Positions 34,673 to 45,090 of a stretch of DNA of 64,000 nucleotides are shown piece by piece (within the stretch, counting starts at the first letter, position 1; the number at the start of each line of letters is the position of its first letter). The DNA comes from Enterobacter sp. Bisph1 (GTDB lineage Bacteria; Pseudomonadota; Gammaproteobacteria; Enterobacterales; Enterobacteriaceae), in NCBI RefSeq assembly GCF_000814905.1, contig NZ_JXAG01000049.1, positions 1 to 64,000 of the forward strand, written 5' to 3'. Both the position numbers and the translations under genes were made by a program. Below the pieces are notes generated by a model that was given only the letters and a program-made list of their open reading frames with translations, searched no databases and had not been told where the DNA came from.

Positions 34673-35428
34673 ATGGATCACGCAATATATACCGCGATGG
34701 GCGCTGCCAGCCAGACGCTGAATCAGCAGGCTGTCACCGCCAGCAACCTCGCAAACGCCTCCACGCCCGGTTTTCGCGCGCAGCTCAACGCGCTGCGCGC
34801 GGTGCCGGTACAAGGCCTGTCGCTGCCGACCCGTACGCTGGTGGTGGCATCTACCCCCGGTGCCGATATGACACCGGGTCAACTGGATTACACTTCGCGC
34901 CCGCTTGACGTTGCGCTGCAGCAGGACGGCTGGCTGGCGGTGCAGACGGCGGACGGCACCGAAGGGTATACCCGAAACGGTAATATCCAGGTGACGCCGA
35001 CGGGGCAGTTGACCATTCAGGGGCATCCGGTAATGGGCGACGGCGGTCCGATTTCGGTGCCGGAAGGTTCGCAAATCACCATTGCCGCTGACGGCACTAT
35101 CTCTGCGCTGACCCCTGGCGACCCGGCGAACACTATCGCCCCGGTCGGTAAGCTGAAGCTGGTGAAGGCGAATGCGCAGGAAGTGGTACGTGGCGATGAC
35201 GGCTTTTTCCGTCTGAACCAGACCGCTCAAGCAACGCGCGGTACGACATTGCAGGACGATCCTACAATCCGTGTAATGTCCGGCGTGCTGGAAGGCAGTA
35301 ACGTCAAGCCGGTCGAAGCGATGACCGACATGATCGCCAGCGCCCGTCGTTTCGAAATGCAGATGAAAGTTATCAGCAACGTCGACGACAACGCGCAGCG
35401 CGCCAACCAATTGCTGTCAATGGGCTAA
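34673..35428 (+). CDS. flgF: Proximal rod protein FlgF
   Basis: A 251-residue rod protein. N-terminal TLNQQAVTASNLANASTPGF and C-terminal VKPVEAMTDMIASARRFEMQ are the conserved axial segments, with a beta-rich middle. It follows flgE by 20 bp. Confidence 0.96.
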   Translation: MDHAIYTAMGAASQTLNQQAVTASNLANASTPGFRAQLNALRAVPVQGLSLPTRTLVVASTPGADMTPGQLDYTSRPLDVALQQDGWLAVQTADGTEGYTRNGNIQVTPTGQLTIQGHPVMGDGGPISVPEGSQITIAADGTISALTPGDPANTIAPVGKLKLVKANAQEVVRGDDGFFRLNQTAQATRGTTLQDDPTIRVMSGVLEGSNVKPVEAMTDMIASARRFEMQMKVISNVDDNAQRANQLLSMG

Positions 35429-35432
35429 TTAA

Positions 35433-36227
<795 letters not shown>

Positions 36228-36284
36228 GGCGTTATCCGGTGCGGTAAATGCCGCACCGGAACCCTGATTTCGAAGATGAATGCA

Positions 36285-36983
36285 ATGCAAAAATACGCCG
36301 TGCGCAGCTATCCGATTGTGACTTTAGTGGTACTCACCCTGACGGGATGTGCCTGGGTTCCATCAACACCGCTGGTTCAGGGAGCGACCACCGCTCAACC
36401 GATTCCGGGACCGGTGCCGGTGGTCAATGGCTCGATTTATCAAACTGCGCAGCCGATCAATTACGGCTATCAGCCGCTGTTTGAAGATCGCCGTCCACGT
36501 AACGTGGGCGATACCTTGACGATTGTGCTGCAGGAAAACGTCAGCGCAAGCAAGAGTTCGTCGGCTAACGCCAGCCGCGACAGCAAGGCTAAATTCGGCA
36601 TGGATACCACGCCGCGCTACCTCGAAGGTCTGTTCGGTAATGCCAAAGCCGATATTGAAGCGTCCGGCGGCAACAACTTTAACGGCAAAGGCGGCGCCAA
36701 TGCCAGCAACACCTTTAGCGGCACGTTGACCGTTACGGTCGATCAGGTGCTGATCAATGGCAATTTACATGTGGTGGGTGAAAAACAGATCGCCATCAAC
36801 CAGGGCACTGAATTCATCCGCTTCTCGGGGGTTGTGAACCCACGCACTATCAGCGGCAGCAACACCGTACCGTCCACCCAGGTGGCGGACGCGCGTATCG
36901 AGTATGTCGGCAACGGCTATATCAACGAAGCGCAGAATATGGGCTGGCTGCAACGTTTCTTCCTCAACTTATCGCCGATGTAA
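36285..36983 (+). CDS. flgH: Flagellar L-ring lipoprotein FlgH
   Basis: A 232-residue outer-membrane lipoprotein that forms the L ring. The signal peptide ends TLTGC with the lipidated cysteine near residue 22. The body is almost identical to Salmonella and E. coli FlgH. The ATG at 36285 gives the family length; an in-frame ATG at 36276 would add three residues. Confidence 0.95.
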   Translation: MQKYAVRSYPIVTLVVLTLTGCAWVPSTPLVQGATTAQPIPGPVPVVNGSIYQTAQPINYGYQPLFEDRRPRNVGDTLTIVLQENVSASKSSSANASRDSKAKFGMDTTPRYLEGLFGNAKADIEASGGNNFNGKGGANASNTFSGTLTVTVDQVLINGNLHVVGEKQIAINQGTEFIRFSGVVNPRTISGSNTVPSTQVADARIEYVGNGYINEAQNMGWLQRFFLNLSPM

Positions 36984-36995
36984 CCGGGGTGAATT

Positions 36996-38093
36996 ATGTT
37001 TAAGATTTTGACTGGCATCGTGTTAGCGCTGGTGGCGACTTTCGCCCAGGCTGACCGTATCCGGGATCTCACCAGTGTACAGGGCGTACGTGAAAACTCC
37101 TTAATTGGCTATGGACTGGTGGTGGGCCTGGACGGTACAGGCGACCAGACCACCCAGACGCCATTTACCACACAAACCTTAAATAACATGTTGTCGCAGA
37201 TGGGGATCACCGTTCCTACCGGCACCAATATGCAGTTAAAGAACGTGGCGGCGGTAATGGTAACCGCGCAGTTCCCGGCCTTTGCCCGCCAGGGGCAAAC
37301 CATCGATGTGGTGGTTTCCTCGATGGGTAACGCGAAAAGCCTGCGCGGCGGTACGCTGCTGATGACGCCGCTGAAAGGCGTCGATAGCCAGGTCTACGCG
37401 TTGGCGCAGGGTAACATTCTGGTCGGCGGCGCGGGCGCGTCCGCCGGCGGTAGCAGCGTGCAGGTCAACCAGCTTAACGGTGGCCGCATCACCAACGGCG
37501 CGGTAATTGAGCGCGAGCTGCCGACCCAGTTCGGCGCAGGTAACACCCTTAACCTGCAGTTGAATCAGGAAGACTTCACCATGGCACAGCAAATCGCCGA
37601 TACCATTAACCGCAATCGCGGCTATGGCAGCGCTACCGCGCTGGATGCGCGTACCGTACAGGTGCGTGTTTCCAGCGGCAGCAGCTCGCAGGTGCGTTTA
37701 CTGGCCGATATTCAGAATATGGAAGTGGGCGTTACCCAGCAGGATGCGAAAGTGATTATCAATTCGCGTACCGGCTCGGTGGTAATGAACCGCGAAGTGG
37801 CGCTGGATAACTGTGCTATTGCTCAGGGCAACCTGTCGGTGACGGTCAGCCAGCAGGCGAACGTCAGCCAGCCGAATACGCCATTTGGCGGCGGCCAAAC
37901 GGTGGTCACGCCACAAACACAAATCGATTTACGCCAGAGCGGCGGCTCGCTGCAAAGCGTGCGCTCCAGCGCCAACCTCAATAGCGTAGTGCGCGCACTC
38001 AACGCTCTTGGCGCCTCGCCGATGGAACTGATGTCCATTCTGCAGGCGATGCAAACCGCAGGCTGCCTGCGTGCGAAAGTGGAGGTCATCTAA
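36996..38093 (+). CDS. flgI: Flagellar P-ring protein FlgI
   Basis: A 365-residue periplasmic protein with a signal peptide of about 19 residues (ATFAQA) that forms the P ring with FlgA help and DsbA-made disulfide. Two cysteines remain in the mature part (DNCAIAQ and AGCLRAK), consistent with the disulfide. Its stop codon overlaps the flgJ start (TAATG). Confidence 0.96.
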   Translation: MFKILTGIVLALVATFAQADRIRDLTSVQGVRENSLIGYGLVVGLDGTGDQTTQTPFTTQTLNNMLSQMGITVPTGTNMQLKNVAAVMVTAQFPAFARQGQTIDVVVSSMGNAKSLRGGTLLMTPLKGVDSQVYALAQGNILVGGAGASAGGSSVQVNQLNGGRITNGAVIERELPTQFGAGNTLNLQLNQEDFTMAQQIADTINRNRGYGSATALDARTVQVRVSSGSSSQVRLLADIQNMEVGVTQQDAKVIINSRTGSVVMNREVALDNCAIAQGNLSVTVSQQANVSQPNTPFGGGQTVVTPQTQIDLRQSGGSLQSVRSSANLNSVVRALNALGASPMELMSILQAMQTAGCLRAKVEVI

Positions 38094-39049
38094 TGCTGAC
38101 GGATAGCCGATTGTTGAACAGCGCGGCATGGGACGCGCAATCATTGAATGAACTGAAGTCGCAAACCCGACAGGATCCCGGCGCGAACCTGCGCCCGGTG
38201 GCCCGTCAGATGGAAGGGATGTTCGTGCAAATGATGCTGAAAAGCATGCGCGAAGCCCTGCCGAAGGACGGGATTTTCAGCAGTGATTCAACGCGGCTAT
38301 ACACCAGTATGTATGATCAACAAATTGCCCAACAGATGACGGCCGGTAAGGGTCTGGGGCTGGCGGATATGATGGTGAAACAGATGGCCGGCGATCAAAC
38401 GCCGGTCGACCCTGCCGATCAGATGCAGCAGGTGCCGATGAAGCTCCCGCTGGAAACCGTCACCAGTTATCAAAATCAGGCGCTGACGCAGCTGGTACGT
38501 AAAGCGATGCCTAAAGCGCCGGACGACAGCGACGAGCCGTTAACCGGCGACAGCAAAGACTTCCTGGCGCAGCTCTCTCTGCCCGCGCGGCTTGCCAGCC
38601 AGCAGAGCGGTGTACCGCACCATCTTATTCTGGCGCAAGCGGCGCTGGAATCCGGCTGGGGCCAGCGGCAGATCCCGCGTGAAAACGGTGAGCCGAGCTT
38701 TAACATTTTTGGTGTGAAAGCCACTCCCGGCTGGAAAGGGCCGACCACGGAAATCACCACCACGGAATATGAGAACGGTGAAGCGGTAAAAGTGAAAGCT
38801 AAATTCCGCGTCTACAGCTCCTATCTGGAAGCGCTTTCTGATTACGTCGGCATGCTGACGCGCAATAAACGCTATGCGGCGGTCACCACCGCTGCGACGG
38901 CGGAGCAGGGCGCACAGGCATTGCAGAATGCGGGTTACGCCACCGATCCACACTACGCGCGTAAGTTAACAAGCATGATCCAGCAGCTCAAATCGATGGG
39001 CGAAAAAGTCAGCAAAGCGTATAGCACGGATACACAAAATCTGTTCTGA
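38093..39049 (+). CDS. flgJ: Rod cap and muramidase FlgJ
   Basis: A 318-residue two-domain protein. The N-terminal part (about 1-100) is the rod scaffold. The C-terminal part (about 150-318) is a peptidoglycan-cutting GH73 glucosaminidase with its catalytic Glu in AALESGWGQRQ. It opens the cell wall for the rod. The ATG overlaps the flgI stop. Confidence 0.96.
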   Translation: MLTDSRLLNSAAWDAQSLNELKSQTRQDPGANLRPVARQMEGMFVQMMLKSMREALPKDGIFSSDSTRLYTSMYDQQIAQQMTAGKGLGLADMMVKQMAGDQTPVDPADQMQQVPMKLPLETVTSYQNQALTQLVRKAMPKAPDDSDEPLTGDSKDFLAQLSLPARLASQQSGVPHHLILAQAALESGWGQRQIPRENGEPSFNIFGVKATPGWKGPTTEITTTEYENGEAVKVKAKFRVYSSYLEALSDYVGMLTRNKRYAAVTTAATAEQGAQALQNAGYATDPHYARKLTSMIQQLKSMGEKVSKAYSTDTQNLF

Positions 39050-39055
39050 AAGCAC

Positions 39056-39082
39056 TCAAGTTTCCTCCTGGGTTGCCGATAA
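39056..39082 (+). promoter_or_regulatory. Sigma-28 (FliA) promoter of flgKL
   Basis: TCAAGTTT-N11-GCCGATAA differs from the FliA consensus at one -35 base and keeps the full -10 and exact spacing. It lies 43 bp before flgK, so the junction proteins can be boosted late, after hook completion. Confidence 0.93.
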
Positions 39083-39124
39083 TTATCAACAGGACTCATG
39101 TCTGAAAGTGTATAAGGAACCTCC

Positions 39125-40774
39125 ATGTCCAGTTTGATTAATAGCGCCATGAGCGGGCTTGGCGCCGCTCAGGCCGCGCTAAGTACCGCCAGTAATAACA
39201 TCGCCAGTTATAACGTCGCGGGCTATACCCGCCAGACCACGGTGTTGACTGCGGGCAACAGTACCCTGACCGGCGGCGGCTGGGTTGGCAATGGTGTAGT
39301 CGTTTCCGGCGTTCAGCGTGAGTATGACGCCTTTATTACCAATCAGCTGCGTGCGGCAGAAAACCAGAACAGCGGTCTGACCACGCGCTATCAGCAGATG
39401 TCAAAAATTGACGATGTGCTGTCAGATACTACCCACTCGCTGTCGACCAGCCTGCAGAGTTTCTTCTCCAGCATGCAAACGCTGGTGAGTAACGCTTCTG
39501 ACCCGTCATCACGTCAGGCGTTGCTGGGTAAGGCTGATGGGCTGGTAAACCAGTTCAAGGTGGCCGATCAGTATCTGCGCGATCAGGATAAACAGGTTAA
39601 TCTGTCCATCTCCTCAAGTGTTGACCAGATCAACAACTACTCGTCGCAGATTGCCAACCTTAACGAACAAATTTCTCGTCTCACCGCAGTAGGTGGCGGC
39701 TCGTCGCCGAACGACCTGCTCGATCAGCGCGATCAGTTAGTCAGCCAGTTGAACAAAATCGTTGGCGTGGAAGTGAACGTCCAGGACGGTAACACCTATA
39801 ACATCAGCATGGGTGACGGTTACACGCTGGTTCAGGGCGGCGATGCGCGCCAGCTGGCCGCGGTGCAGTCCAGTGCTGATCCGGCACGTACCGCCGTGGC
39901 GTACGTTGATAAAATTGCCGGTAATATTGAGATCCCGGAAAAGCAGATCACCACCGGTTCACTGGGCGGGCTGCTGACGTTCCGTTCACAGGATCTGGAT
40001 CTGGCGCGCAATAAGCTTGGACAAATGGCGCAGAGCTTTGCGGATTCGTTTAACAAGCAACATACCCAGGGGTATGACGCCAATGGCGATCAAGGCGGCC
40101 AGTTCTTTACCATCGGTGCGCCTTCCACCACCAGCAACAGCAAAAATACCGGCGATGCGGTGCTAACAGCCTCCGTGACCACCAGTTCTGCGGTGCAGGC
40201 GACTGACTACAAAGTCGCCTTTGACGGTACCAACTGGAATGTGACCCGCCTGTCCAATAACACCTCTTTCGCCGTGACGCCGGATACCACCGACGGTTCG
40301 TTGAATTTCGACGGTCTGAAGGTGAGCATCAGCGGAACCACCGGCGCGAAAGCCAACGACAGTTTTACCGTTCGTCCGGTTAGCAACGCGATCGTCAATA
40401 TGAGCGTGGCAGTAACGGATGAATCGAAAATCGCCATGGCTGCTGTCGCCAACGCCGGTGCGAGCGATAACCGCAACGGCCAGGCGATGTTGAACCTGCA
40501 AAGTGCCAAAGTCGTTGGCGGCAACAAAACCTTTAACGACGCCTATGCCACGCTGGTAAGCGATGTAGGTAACAAAACCTCAACGCTGAAAACCAGCACT
40601 ACCACGCAGACCAACGTTGTCACGCAGTTGACCAAGCAACAGCAGTCGATCTCCGGGGTTAACCTTGATGAAGAGTACGGCAACCTGCAGCGTTATCAGC
40701 AATATTACCTGGCGAATGCTCAGGTTTTACAGACTGCGGGCACGCTGTTTAACGCGCTGTTGGGAATTCGTTAA
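39125..40774 (+). CDS. flgK: Hook-filament junction protein FlgK
   Basis: A 549-residue protein that, with FlgL, joins the hook to the flagellin filament. N-terminal AALSTASNNIASYNVAGYTRQ and C-terminal VNLDEEYGNLQRYQQYYLANAQ are the conserved helices. FlgN binds its C-terminus. Similar in length to E. coli (547). Confidence 0.96.
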   Translation: MSSLINSAMSGLGAAQAALSTASNNIASYNVAGYTRQTTVLTAGNSTLTGGGWVGNGVVVSGVQREYDAFITNQLRAAENQNSGLTTRYQQMSKIDDVLSDTTHSLSTSLQSFFSSMQTLVSNASDPSSRQALLGKADGLVNQFKVADQYLRDQDKQVNLSISSSVDQINNYSSQIANLNEQISRLTAVGGGSSPNDLLDQRDQLVSQLNKIVGVEVNVQDGNTYNISMGDGYTLVQGGDARQLAAVQSSADPARTAVAYVDKIAGNIEIPEKQITTGSLGGLLTFRSQDLDLARNKLGQMAQSFADSFNKQHTQGYDANGDQGGQFFTIGAPSTTSNSKNTGDAVLTASVTTSSAVQATDYKVAFDGTNWNVTRLSNNTSFAVTPDTTDGSLNFDGLKVSISGTTGAKANDSFTVRPVSNAIVNMSVAVTDESKIAMAAVANAGASDNRNGQAMLNLQSAKVVGGNKTFNDAYATLVSDVGNKTSTLKTSTTTQTNVVTQLTKQQQSISGVNLDEEYGNLQRYQQYYLANAQVLQTAGTLFNALLGIR

Positions 40775-40788
40775 GTAAGAGGTGAGTG

Positions 40789-41757
40789 ATGCGTATCAGC
40801 ACACAGATGATGTATGACCAAAGCATGCGCGGCGTGACCAACTCACAGAGTAAGTGGTTGGACTACGGTCAGCAGATGTCGACGGGGCAGAAAGTTAACC
40901 GCCCGTCCGACGACCCGATTGCCGCGTCGCAGGCAGTCGTGATTTCTCAGGCGCAGGCGCAGAACGATCAGTATGCGACAGCGCGTACCTTTGCCACGCA
41001 GAAAGTGTCGCTGGAAGAGAGTGTGTTGCAGCAGGTGACGACGGCGATTACCGGCGCGCAGGGAACCATTGTTAAAGCAGGTAACGGTGCGTTGAGTGAT
41101 GATGACCGTGCATCTTTGGCGACCGAATTGCAGGGCTATCGCGATCAGTTGTTGAACCTGGCGAACAGTACCGACGGTAACGGGCGCTACATTTTTGCCG
41201 GCTATAAGACACAAAGCGCGCCGTATAATGCCAGTGGCGTCTACAGCGGCGGCAACCAGGCGATTTCTCAGCAGGTTGATGCCTCGCGTACCATGGTTAT
41301 TGCTCATACGGGCGATGAGGTGTTTAACCACATCAGCAGTAATGCGACGCTGGAACCTATTGATCCTGCGACCAACCTGCCGGGCACGCCGGAAACCAAT
41401 CTGTTCAAAATGCTGGATACGGCCATTACCGCCCTGAAAAATCCGGTCGCAGGTAATGAAACCGCGCAGGCGGCGGCACGCGCGGTGATTGATAAAACCA
41501 GCCGTGGCCTCGGCAACTCCCTCAACAACGTCTCGACGGTACGTGCTGAACTGGGTACGCAGTTGAACGAGCTGGACACGCTGGATGCTCTCGGTGATGA
41601 CCGCGGGGTCGCGCTGAAGCAGCAGAAGAGCGAATTGATTGATGTGGACTGGAACTCGGTGATTTCGTCTTATACTATGCAACAAGCTGCGCTGCAGGCG
41701 TCCTACAAAGCATTTACCGATATGCAGGGCCTGTCGTTGTTCCAGATGAATCGATAA
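40789..41757 (+). CDS. flgL: Hook-filament junction protein FlgL
   Basis: A 322-residue junction protein. N-terminal MRISTQMMYDQSM and the flagellin-like heptads, with the C-terminal DVDWNSVISSYTMQQAALQASYKAF, are conserved. The ATG at 40789 is preferred over the GTG at 40786 because AGAGG is better placed and family members begin MRIST. A strong terminator follows. Confidence 0.95.
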   Translation: MRISTQMMYDQSMRGVTNSQSKWLDYGQQMSTGQKVNRPSDDPIAASQAVVISQAQAQNDQYATARTFATQKVSLEESVLQQVTTAITGAQGTIVKAGNGALSDDDRASLATELQGYRDQLLNLANSTDGNGRYIFAGYKTQSAPYNASGVYSGGNQAISQQVDASRTMVIAHTGDEVFNHISSNATLEPIDPATNLPGTPETNLFKMLDTAITALKNPVAGNETAQAAARAVIDKTSRGLGNSLNNVSTVRAELGTQLNELDTLDALGDDRGVALKQQKSELIDVDWNSVISSYTMQQAALQASYKAFTDMQGLSLFQMNR

Positions 41758-41836
41758 CATTTTCATTTTGGGCATGTCTTGAAACTGGGCATGTTCGCTA
41801 TGCCCGCTCCATCACTCCGGAGCGGGCTTTTTTTTT
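41758..41836 (+). ncRNA. flgO: Candidate FlgO small RNA (flgL 3' UTR)
   Basis: After the flgL stop comes about 80 nt with a GGGCATG/TATGCCC-type hairpin and then a strong terminator ending in nine T, as expected for an Hfq-bound 3' UTR RNA. In E. coli a sigma-28-dependent sRNA, FlgO, is made from the flgL 3' UTR. That this region yields the same RNA is inference from position and structure. Confidence 0.45.
41802..41836 (+). terminator. flgKL terminator
   Basis: A 9 bp stem (GCCCGCTCC / GGAGCGGGC, loop ATCACTCC) is followed by nine T. It ends the late flagellar transcript and marks the edge of the conserved region. Confidence 0.92.
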
Positions 41837-42395
41837 ACCGGGGAATGCGTTTTTATCTTCCCGGATAACGAGCTTGCAACCGGTTGAAGAGCTTGCATCA
41901 CAGCCTGCGCTACCAAAGCTGAAGACATAGCCAGTACCGTAATTTATCCCTTAAGCGCCTTTTCTGAACGCATTATCATTTCTACATCGACAACAAATAC
42001 ATCTCTATTATGAATTTCTAACGTTTTCTGTTAGTTAAGCAGCCATGCGCCAACTTTCCATTTTTAAGGAAAATGGCATTGTATTCGGTGAGGTAAGAAT
42101 CGCCGAAAACAAGCAATCCTTCTGGATGATGATATAACGCCTCTACTTTGCCGCCAGGCTACACGCCCAGCAGGGGCATTAACGTCATTATCCTGCGAAA
42201 AAAAGCACTGCGATGGGGCGAGGAACTGTCTGTTTGCTAAAGCGGGGGGGTATTTTCCAATGCGCATTAAACAGATTACCACCGTGCAAAGTATTGAAGA
42301 GGTTGTGACATAGATCGACGTATAACCGTTACTTAAGTTCATAAGCCAAATGATAGAATTTGATAAGTAACTGACTTTACGGAGGGAAGTTAGGA
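41837..42395. other. Gene-poor stretch after flgL
   Basis: About 560 bp with no convincing gene. Only short reading frames occur, for example a 30-codon plus-strand frame from 42045 (MRQLSIFKENGIVFGE) and a plus-strand frame ending at 42312 (QITTVQSIEEVVT). These could be remains of decayed genes. A 38-codon minus-strand frame (41812-41928) runs into the flgL terminator and is discussed as a finding. The last 80 bp should hold the promoter of the next gene. Confidence 0.6.
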
Positions 42396-42908
42396 ATGAG
42401 TAAAAGAAAGGACATCATCGATGGCAAACTCGCCGCTAGCGCTAACGGTGGGTTAGTTTATACCGAAGTTCTCGGGTGGGTTGATTTAGGCCATGCGCGA
42501 GGGAAGGACATTAGAGACATACTAGAAAAAATTCGAAAGGGGGAGGCTTCAGGAGATGAATATTACGATATAACCTATTCTCAAGGGATGACCACGCCTG
42601 GAGGATTTATGCGCTCGGGTAAGGTCATCACATGGAGAATCCGTCGCGGGCGCCCATTTTGGGAGCAGAAGAGTATTGCACTTGCGATGATGATGACCGC
42701 TGCAAAACGCTTCGAAGCATTCCAGGGTTCATTTCCTTATAATTTCGTCACTGATAGTGGTTATAGCGGTGAAGATCTGGTGTCTGACTTACTTGGGTTT
42801 TATCGCGTAGCCTCAACCCCTCACCCTTTTCCAATATTACGTCCTGTAAGTAAGCAGGAGGCACTGAAACGGTGGGATTATTACGGCCCAATCGGCTCTT
42901 TCAAGTAA
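42396..42908 (+). pseudogene. Unknown accessory protein, N-terminal part (frameshifted)
   Basis: A 170-residue frame not recognised by name. It starts with GGAGGG before the ATG and holds well-formed protein: GGLVYTEVLGWVDLGHARG (about residues 17-35), a basic WRIRRGRPF, a helical KSIALAMMMTAAKRFEAF and DSGYSGEDLVSDLLGFYR. The frame stops at 42906, right after GPIGSFK, but the sequence continues in another frame at 42872-43099. The two parts join with one missing base. No signal peptide or membrane segment is clear. A faint likeness of the VYT-GW-D-H-R stretch to DUF4056 is possible but unproven. Confidence 0.6.
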
Positions 42909-43099
42909 CTGAATTCATCCCTTTGCTCTTTCCTGATCCTGAAAAATTTCCAAAGGCTAAGCCGCGTAAGGGCATTCTGCCTGCTTTCATGCGGACCATT
43001 GTCCCCTATAATGATTTTCTTTCAGGTAACGTGATTTTGCCGCGGCGCGACAAAACTTTTATGGTATTCGGCACCAGTAATGGCAGGATGGGATTATGA
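42872..43099 (+). pseudogene. Same accessory protein, C-terminal part
   Basis: From about 42898 this frame continues the protein at 42396: the shared point is GSF, followed by QVTEFIPLLFPDPEKFPKA, a Pro- and Lys-rich stretch and SGNVILPRRDK. Joining the frames needs a gain of one base and gives about 234 residues. The TGA stop overlaps the ATG of the next gene (ATGA), which supports this frame as the true end. Its own ATG at 42872 has no ribosome site and lies inside the first frame. Confidence 0.6.
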
Positions 43100-43524
43100 G
43101 AAAAAAAATCTCCTATATCCTCGCAGCGGCGGTGGTATGTTGCGCAGCAATAGCCTATGTCTGGCCAATTGCAAAAATGGAATTTGCCAGCAGCGCCTAC
43201 TATACGCAGGATGATAAGCGAGAGTATGACTATTATACGCCTGACTTGCTCAAAGATATGCCGCGTATATCAGAAAGGTATTCCTTTCAGTACATGAACA
43301 TAAGCGGGCCTCAAGCTTTCGTTTACGGTATCAAGTTTGAAGATGCTCAGGACACCACAAAGGTTCGCGATTACCTTGCATCGGCTGGCTATAAACCTCA
43401 AGAGAAGTGTGATCTAGAGGCTGAATGCTGGAAGGCTGGATTGACTAATGACACTGTCACCGTCGCCAGGATTACTTCCCCTGATACCGTGTTAGTGCAA
43501 ATTTATCGCAGCTCTTACAATTGA
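43096..43524 (+). CDS. Unknown small membrane-anchored protein
   Basis: A 142-residue protein not recognised. Residues 1-26 form a membrane anchor or uncleaved signal (MRKKISYILAAAVVCCAAIAY) and the rest should face the periplasm. Two cysteines in the mature part (EKCDLEAECW) are placed to form a disulfide. The start overlaps the stop of the preceding frame by four bases, so the two are translationally coupled. A small coupled partner would suit an immunity or accessory role; that is inference. Confidence 0.72.
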   Translation: MRKKISYILAAAVVCCAAIAYVWPIAKMEFASSAYYTQDDKREYDYYTPDLLKDMPRISERYSFQYMNISGPQAFVYGIKFEDAQDTTKVRDYLASAGYKPQEKCDLEAECWKAGLTNDTVTVARITSPDTVLVQIYRSSYN

Positions 43525-43789
43525 TAGCCTCCATCTTTGATTCCCTGGAAAGTGATCACTATCCGGGGAGTCAACTCACAAAATTTCATTTTTTATAAGC
43601 CAGGTATTTGCCTGGCGAGATGGGGGAAGATAGTCGACATGAACATGCGGATTTAATGTTGCTTCCGCCCATCTCGTTACCTCAATCCATATTACTTATG
43701 TCATTTACTACTGGACTGAATAGTTGTAAACGTAGCCCGGCTGGCGCTGTTTTCAGAGGAGAGCAAATCCGCGCTGAGCTTTTTTTGCC

Positions 43790-44995
43790 TTACGCTTTCT
43801 GTGCCGCACGCTGTAACTGACGCGCATCGAACAGCCGAATCAGCAGGGCAATCAAACCCGATACGCTGGCCAGCATCACCACACCCTGCCATGAAGCGAT
43901 TGAGTAAAGTTTACTGCCGAGCGCCGAGCCGAGCGCCATACCAATAAACACGCCGGTAAATAGCAGGGCGTTCAGACGTCCTCGCGCTTGCGGTTCCAGC
44001 CCGTAGACCAGGTTCTGGTGCGCCACCAGGCTCGATTGCAGACCCAGGTCAAAACCCACCGCGGAGAGCGCAATCAGTATCAGCTGACCGTGGGGCGGCA
44101 ACACCGGCAACAGGAACATTAGGGCAAAAGAGACGGTCACCAGACCTGCGCCTAACTGTGTGACTTTTTCCGCGCCCACTCTATCCGCCAGTCCGCCTGC
44201 CAGCGGTGCCGCTAAGGCCCCTGCAGCACCGGCGATACCGAAAGTCCCCGCTACCGCGCTGCCTAACTGGTATTTTTCCAGCAGCATCAGCGCAAGGGTG
44301 GACCAGAAGGCGCTAAAGGCGATGGATAAAAAGCCCTGGGCGAATGCGGCGCGGCGCAGCGTCGGGTAGCGTTGCCACAGGTGCACCAGCGTTTTCATCA
44401 GCGCCGGGTAACTCAGCGTCGAGTGCGTGGCGAAACGCGGCAGTACCGACCACATCAACACGCCAATCAGCGCAATACTGACAGCGGCCAACTGATACAT
44501 GATGCGCCAGCCGAACGCCGCGCCGACAAAGCCGCTCACGGTTCGCGAGAGCAGAATACCGAGCAGCAGGCCGGTCATCACCGTGCCGACCATTTTCCCC
44601 TGCTTACCTTCCGGGGCGAGGATCGCGGCGGCGGGGACAATATCCTGCGCCATCGTCGCCGCCATTCCTATCAACAAACTGACGATTAACAGGGAAGGCA
44701 AATGCGCGGTCAGGCTACAGACCAGCAGCAATAATGCCAGCGCGGCGCTTTTCACCAGGATCAGGCGGCGACGGTCATGGCGATCGCCCAGCGGCAGCAG
44801 AAACAAAATACCCAACGCATAACCGGCCTGGGTCAGCGTCGGCACTAGCCCCATCCCGTTAATGGTTAAATGTAGATCGCTGCCCATCAACGGCAGCAAC
44901 GGCTGTGAGTAATAGATTGCCGCGACGCTGAATCCGGCACCGAGGGCGAGGGCGAAAATAACCCAGCTAACGGCTTTTGATGAGAGAGGGTTCAT
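43790..44995 (-). CDS. MFS transporter (drug/proton type)
   Basis: A 401-residue major facilitator protein with 12 hydrophobic segments. The loop motif LGDRHDRRRL and the late GGLADRVGAEK are present. Substrate unknown; it looks like an efflux carrier of the DHA1 type. It faces a divergent LysR regulator across 124 bp with a perfect palindrome, the usual layout of a substrate-sensed efflux pair. E. coli K-12 lacks this pair at this place. Confidence 0.88.
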   Translation of the reverse strand: MNPLSSKAVSWVIFALALGAGFSVAAIYYSQPLLPLMGSDLHLTINGMGLVPTLTQAGYALGILFLLPLGDRHDRRRLILVKSAALALLLLVCSLTAHLPSLLIVSLLIGMAATMAQDIVPAAAILAPEGKQGKMVGTVMTGLLLGILLSRTVSGFVGAAFGWRIMYQLAAVSIALIGVLMWSVLPRFATHSTLSYPALMKTLVHLWQRYPTLRRAAFAQGFLSIAFSAFWSTLALMLLEKYQLGSAVAGTFGIAGAAGALAAPLAGGLADRVGAEKVTQLGAGLVTVSFALMFLLPVLPPHGQLILIALSAVGFDLGLQSSLVAHQNLVYGLEPQARGRLNALLFTGVFIGMALGSALGSKLYSIASWQGVVMLASVSGLIALLIRLFDARQLQRAAQKA

Positions 44996-45090
44996 AGTAG
45001 GTTTCCCGCAACGTTTGGTGTGATTAACAAAGTGAAGCCATTTTTACCCGGCGGGACATAGCGCGGTAGCCGGCGAAGTGGTAAAACGGT

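Noticed and set aside
40843-41775. 310-codon open frame on the minus strand
   Set aside because: Antisense to flgL, with an Arg/His/Cys-rich product unlike any family I know. A conserved gene explains the stretch.
42064-42342. 92-codon minus-strand frame after flgL
   Set aside because: No ribosome site, no recognisable domain and compositional bias unlike the neighbouring genes; more likely chance in non-coding DNA.
43608-43820. 70-codon plus-strand frame between the module and the transporter
   Set aside because: It overlaps the end of the MFS gene, has no ribosome site and no protein-like pattern.
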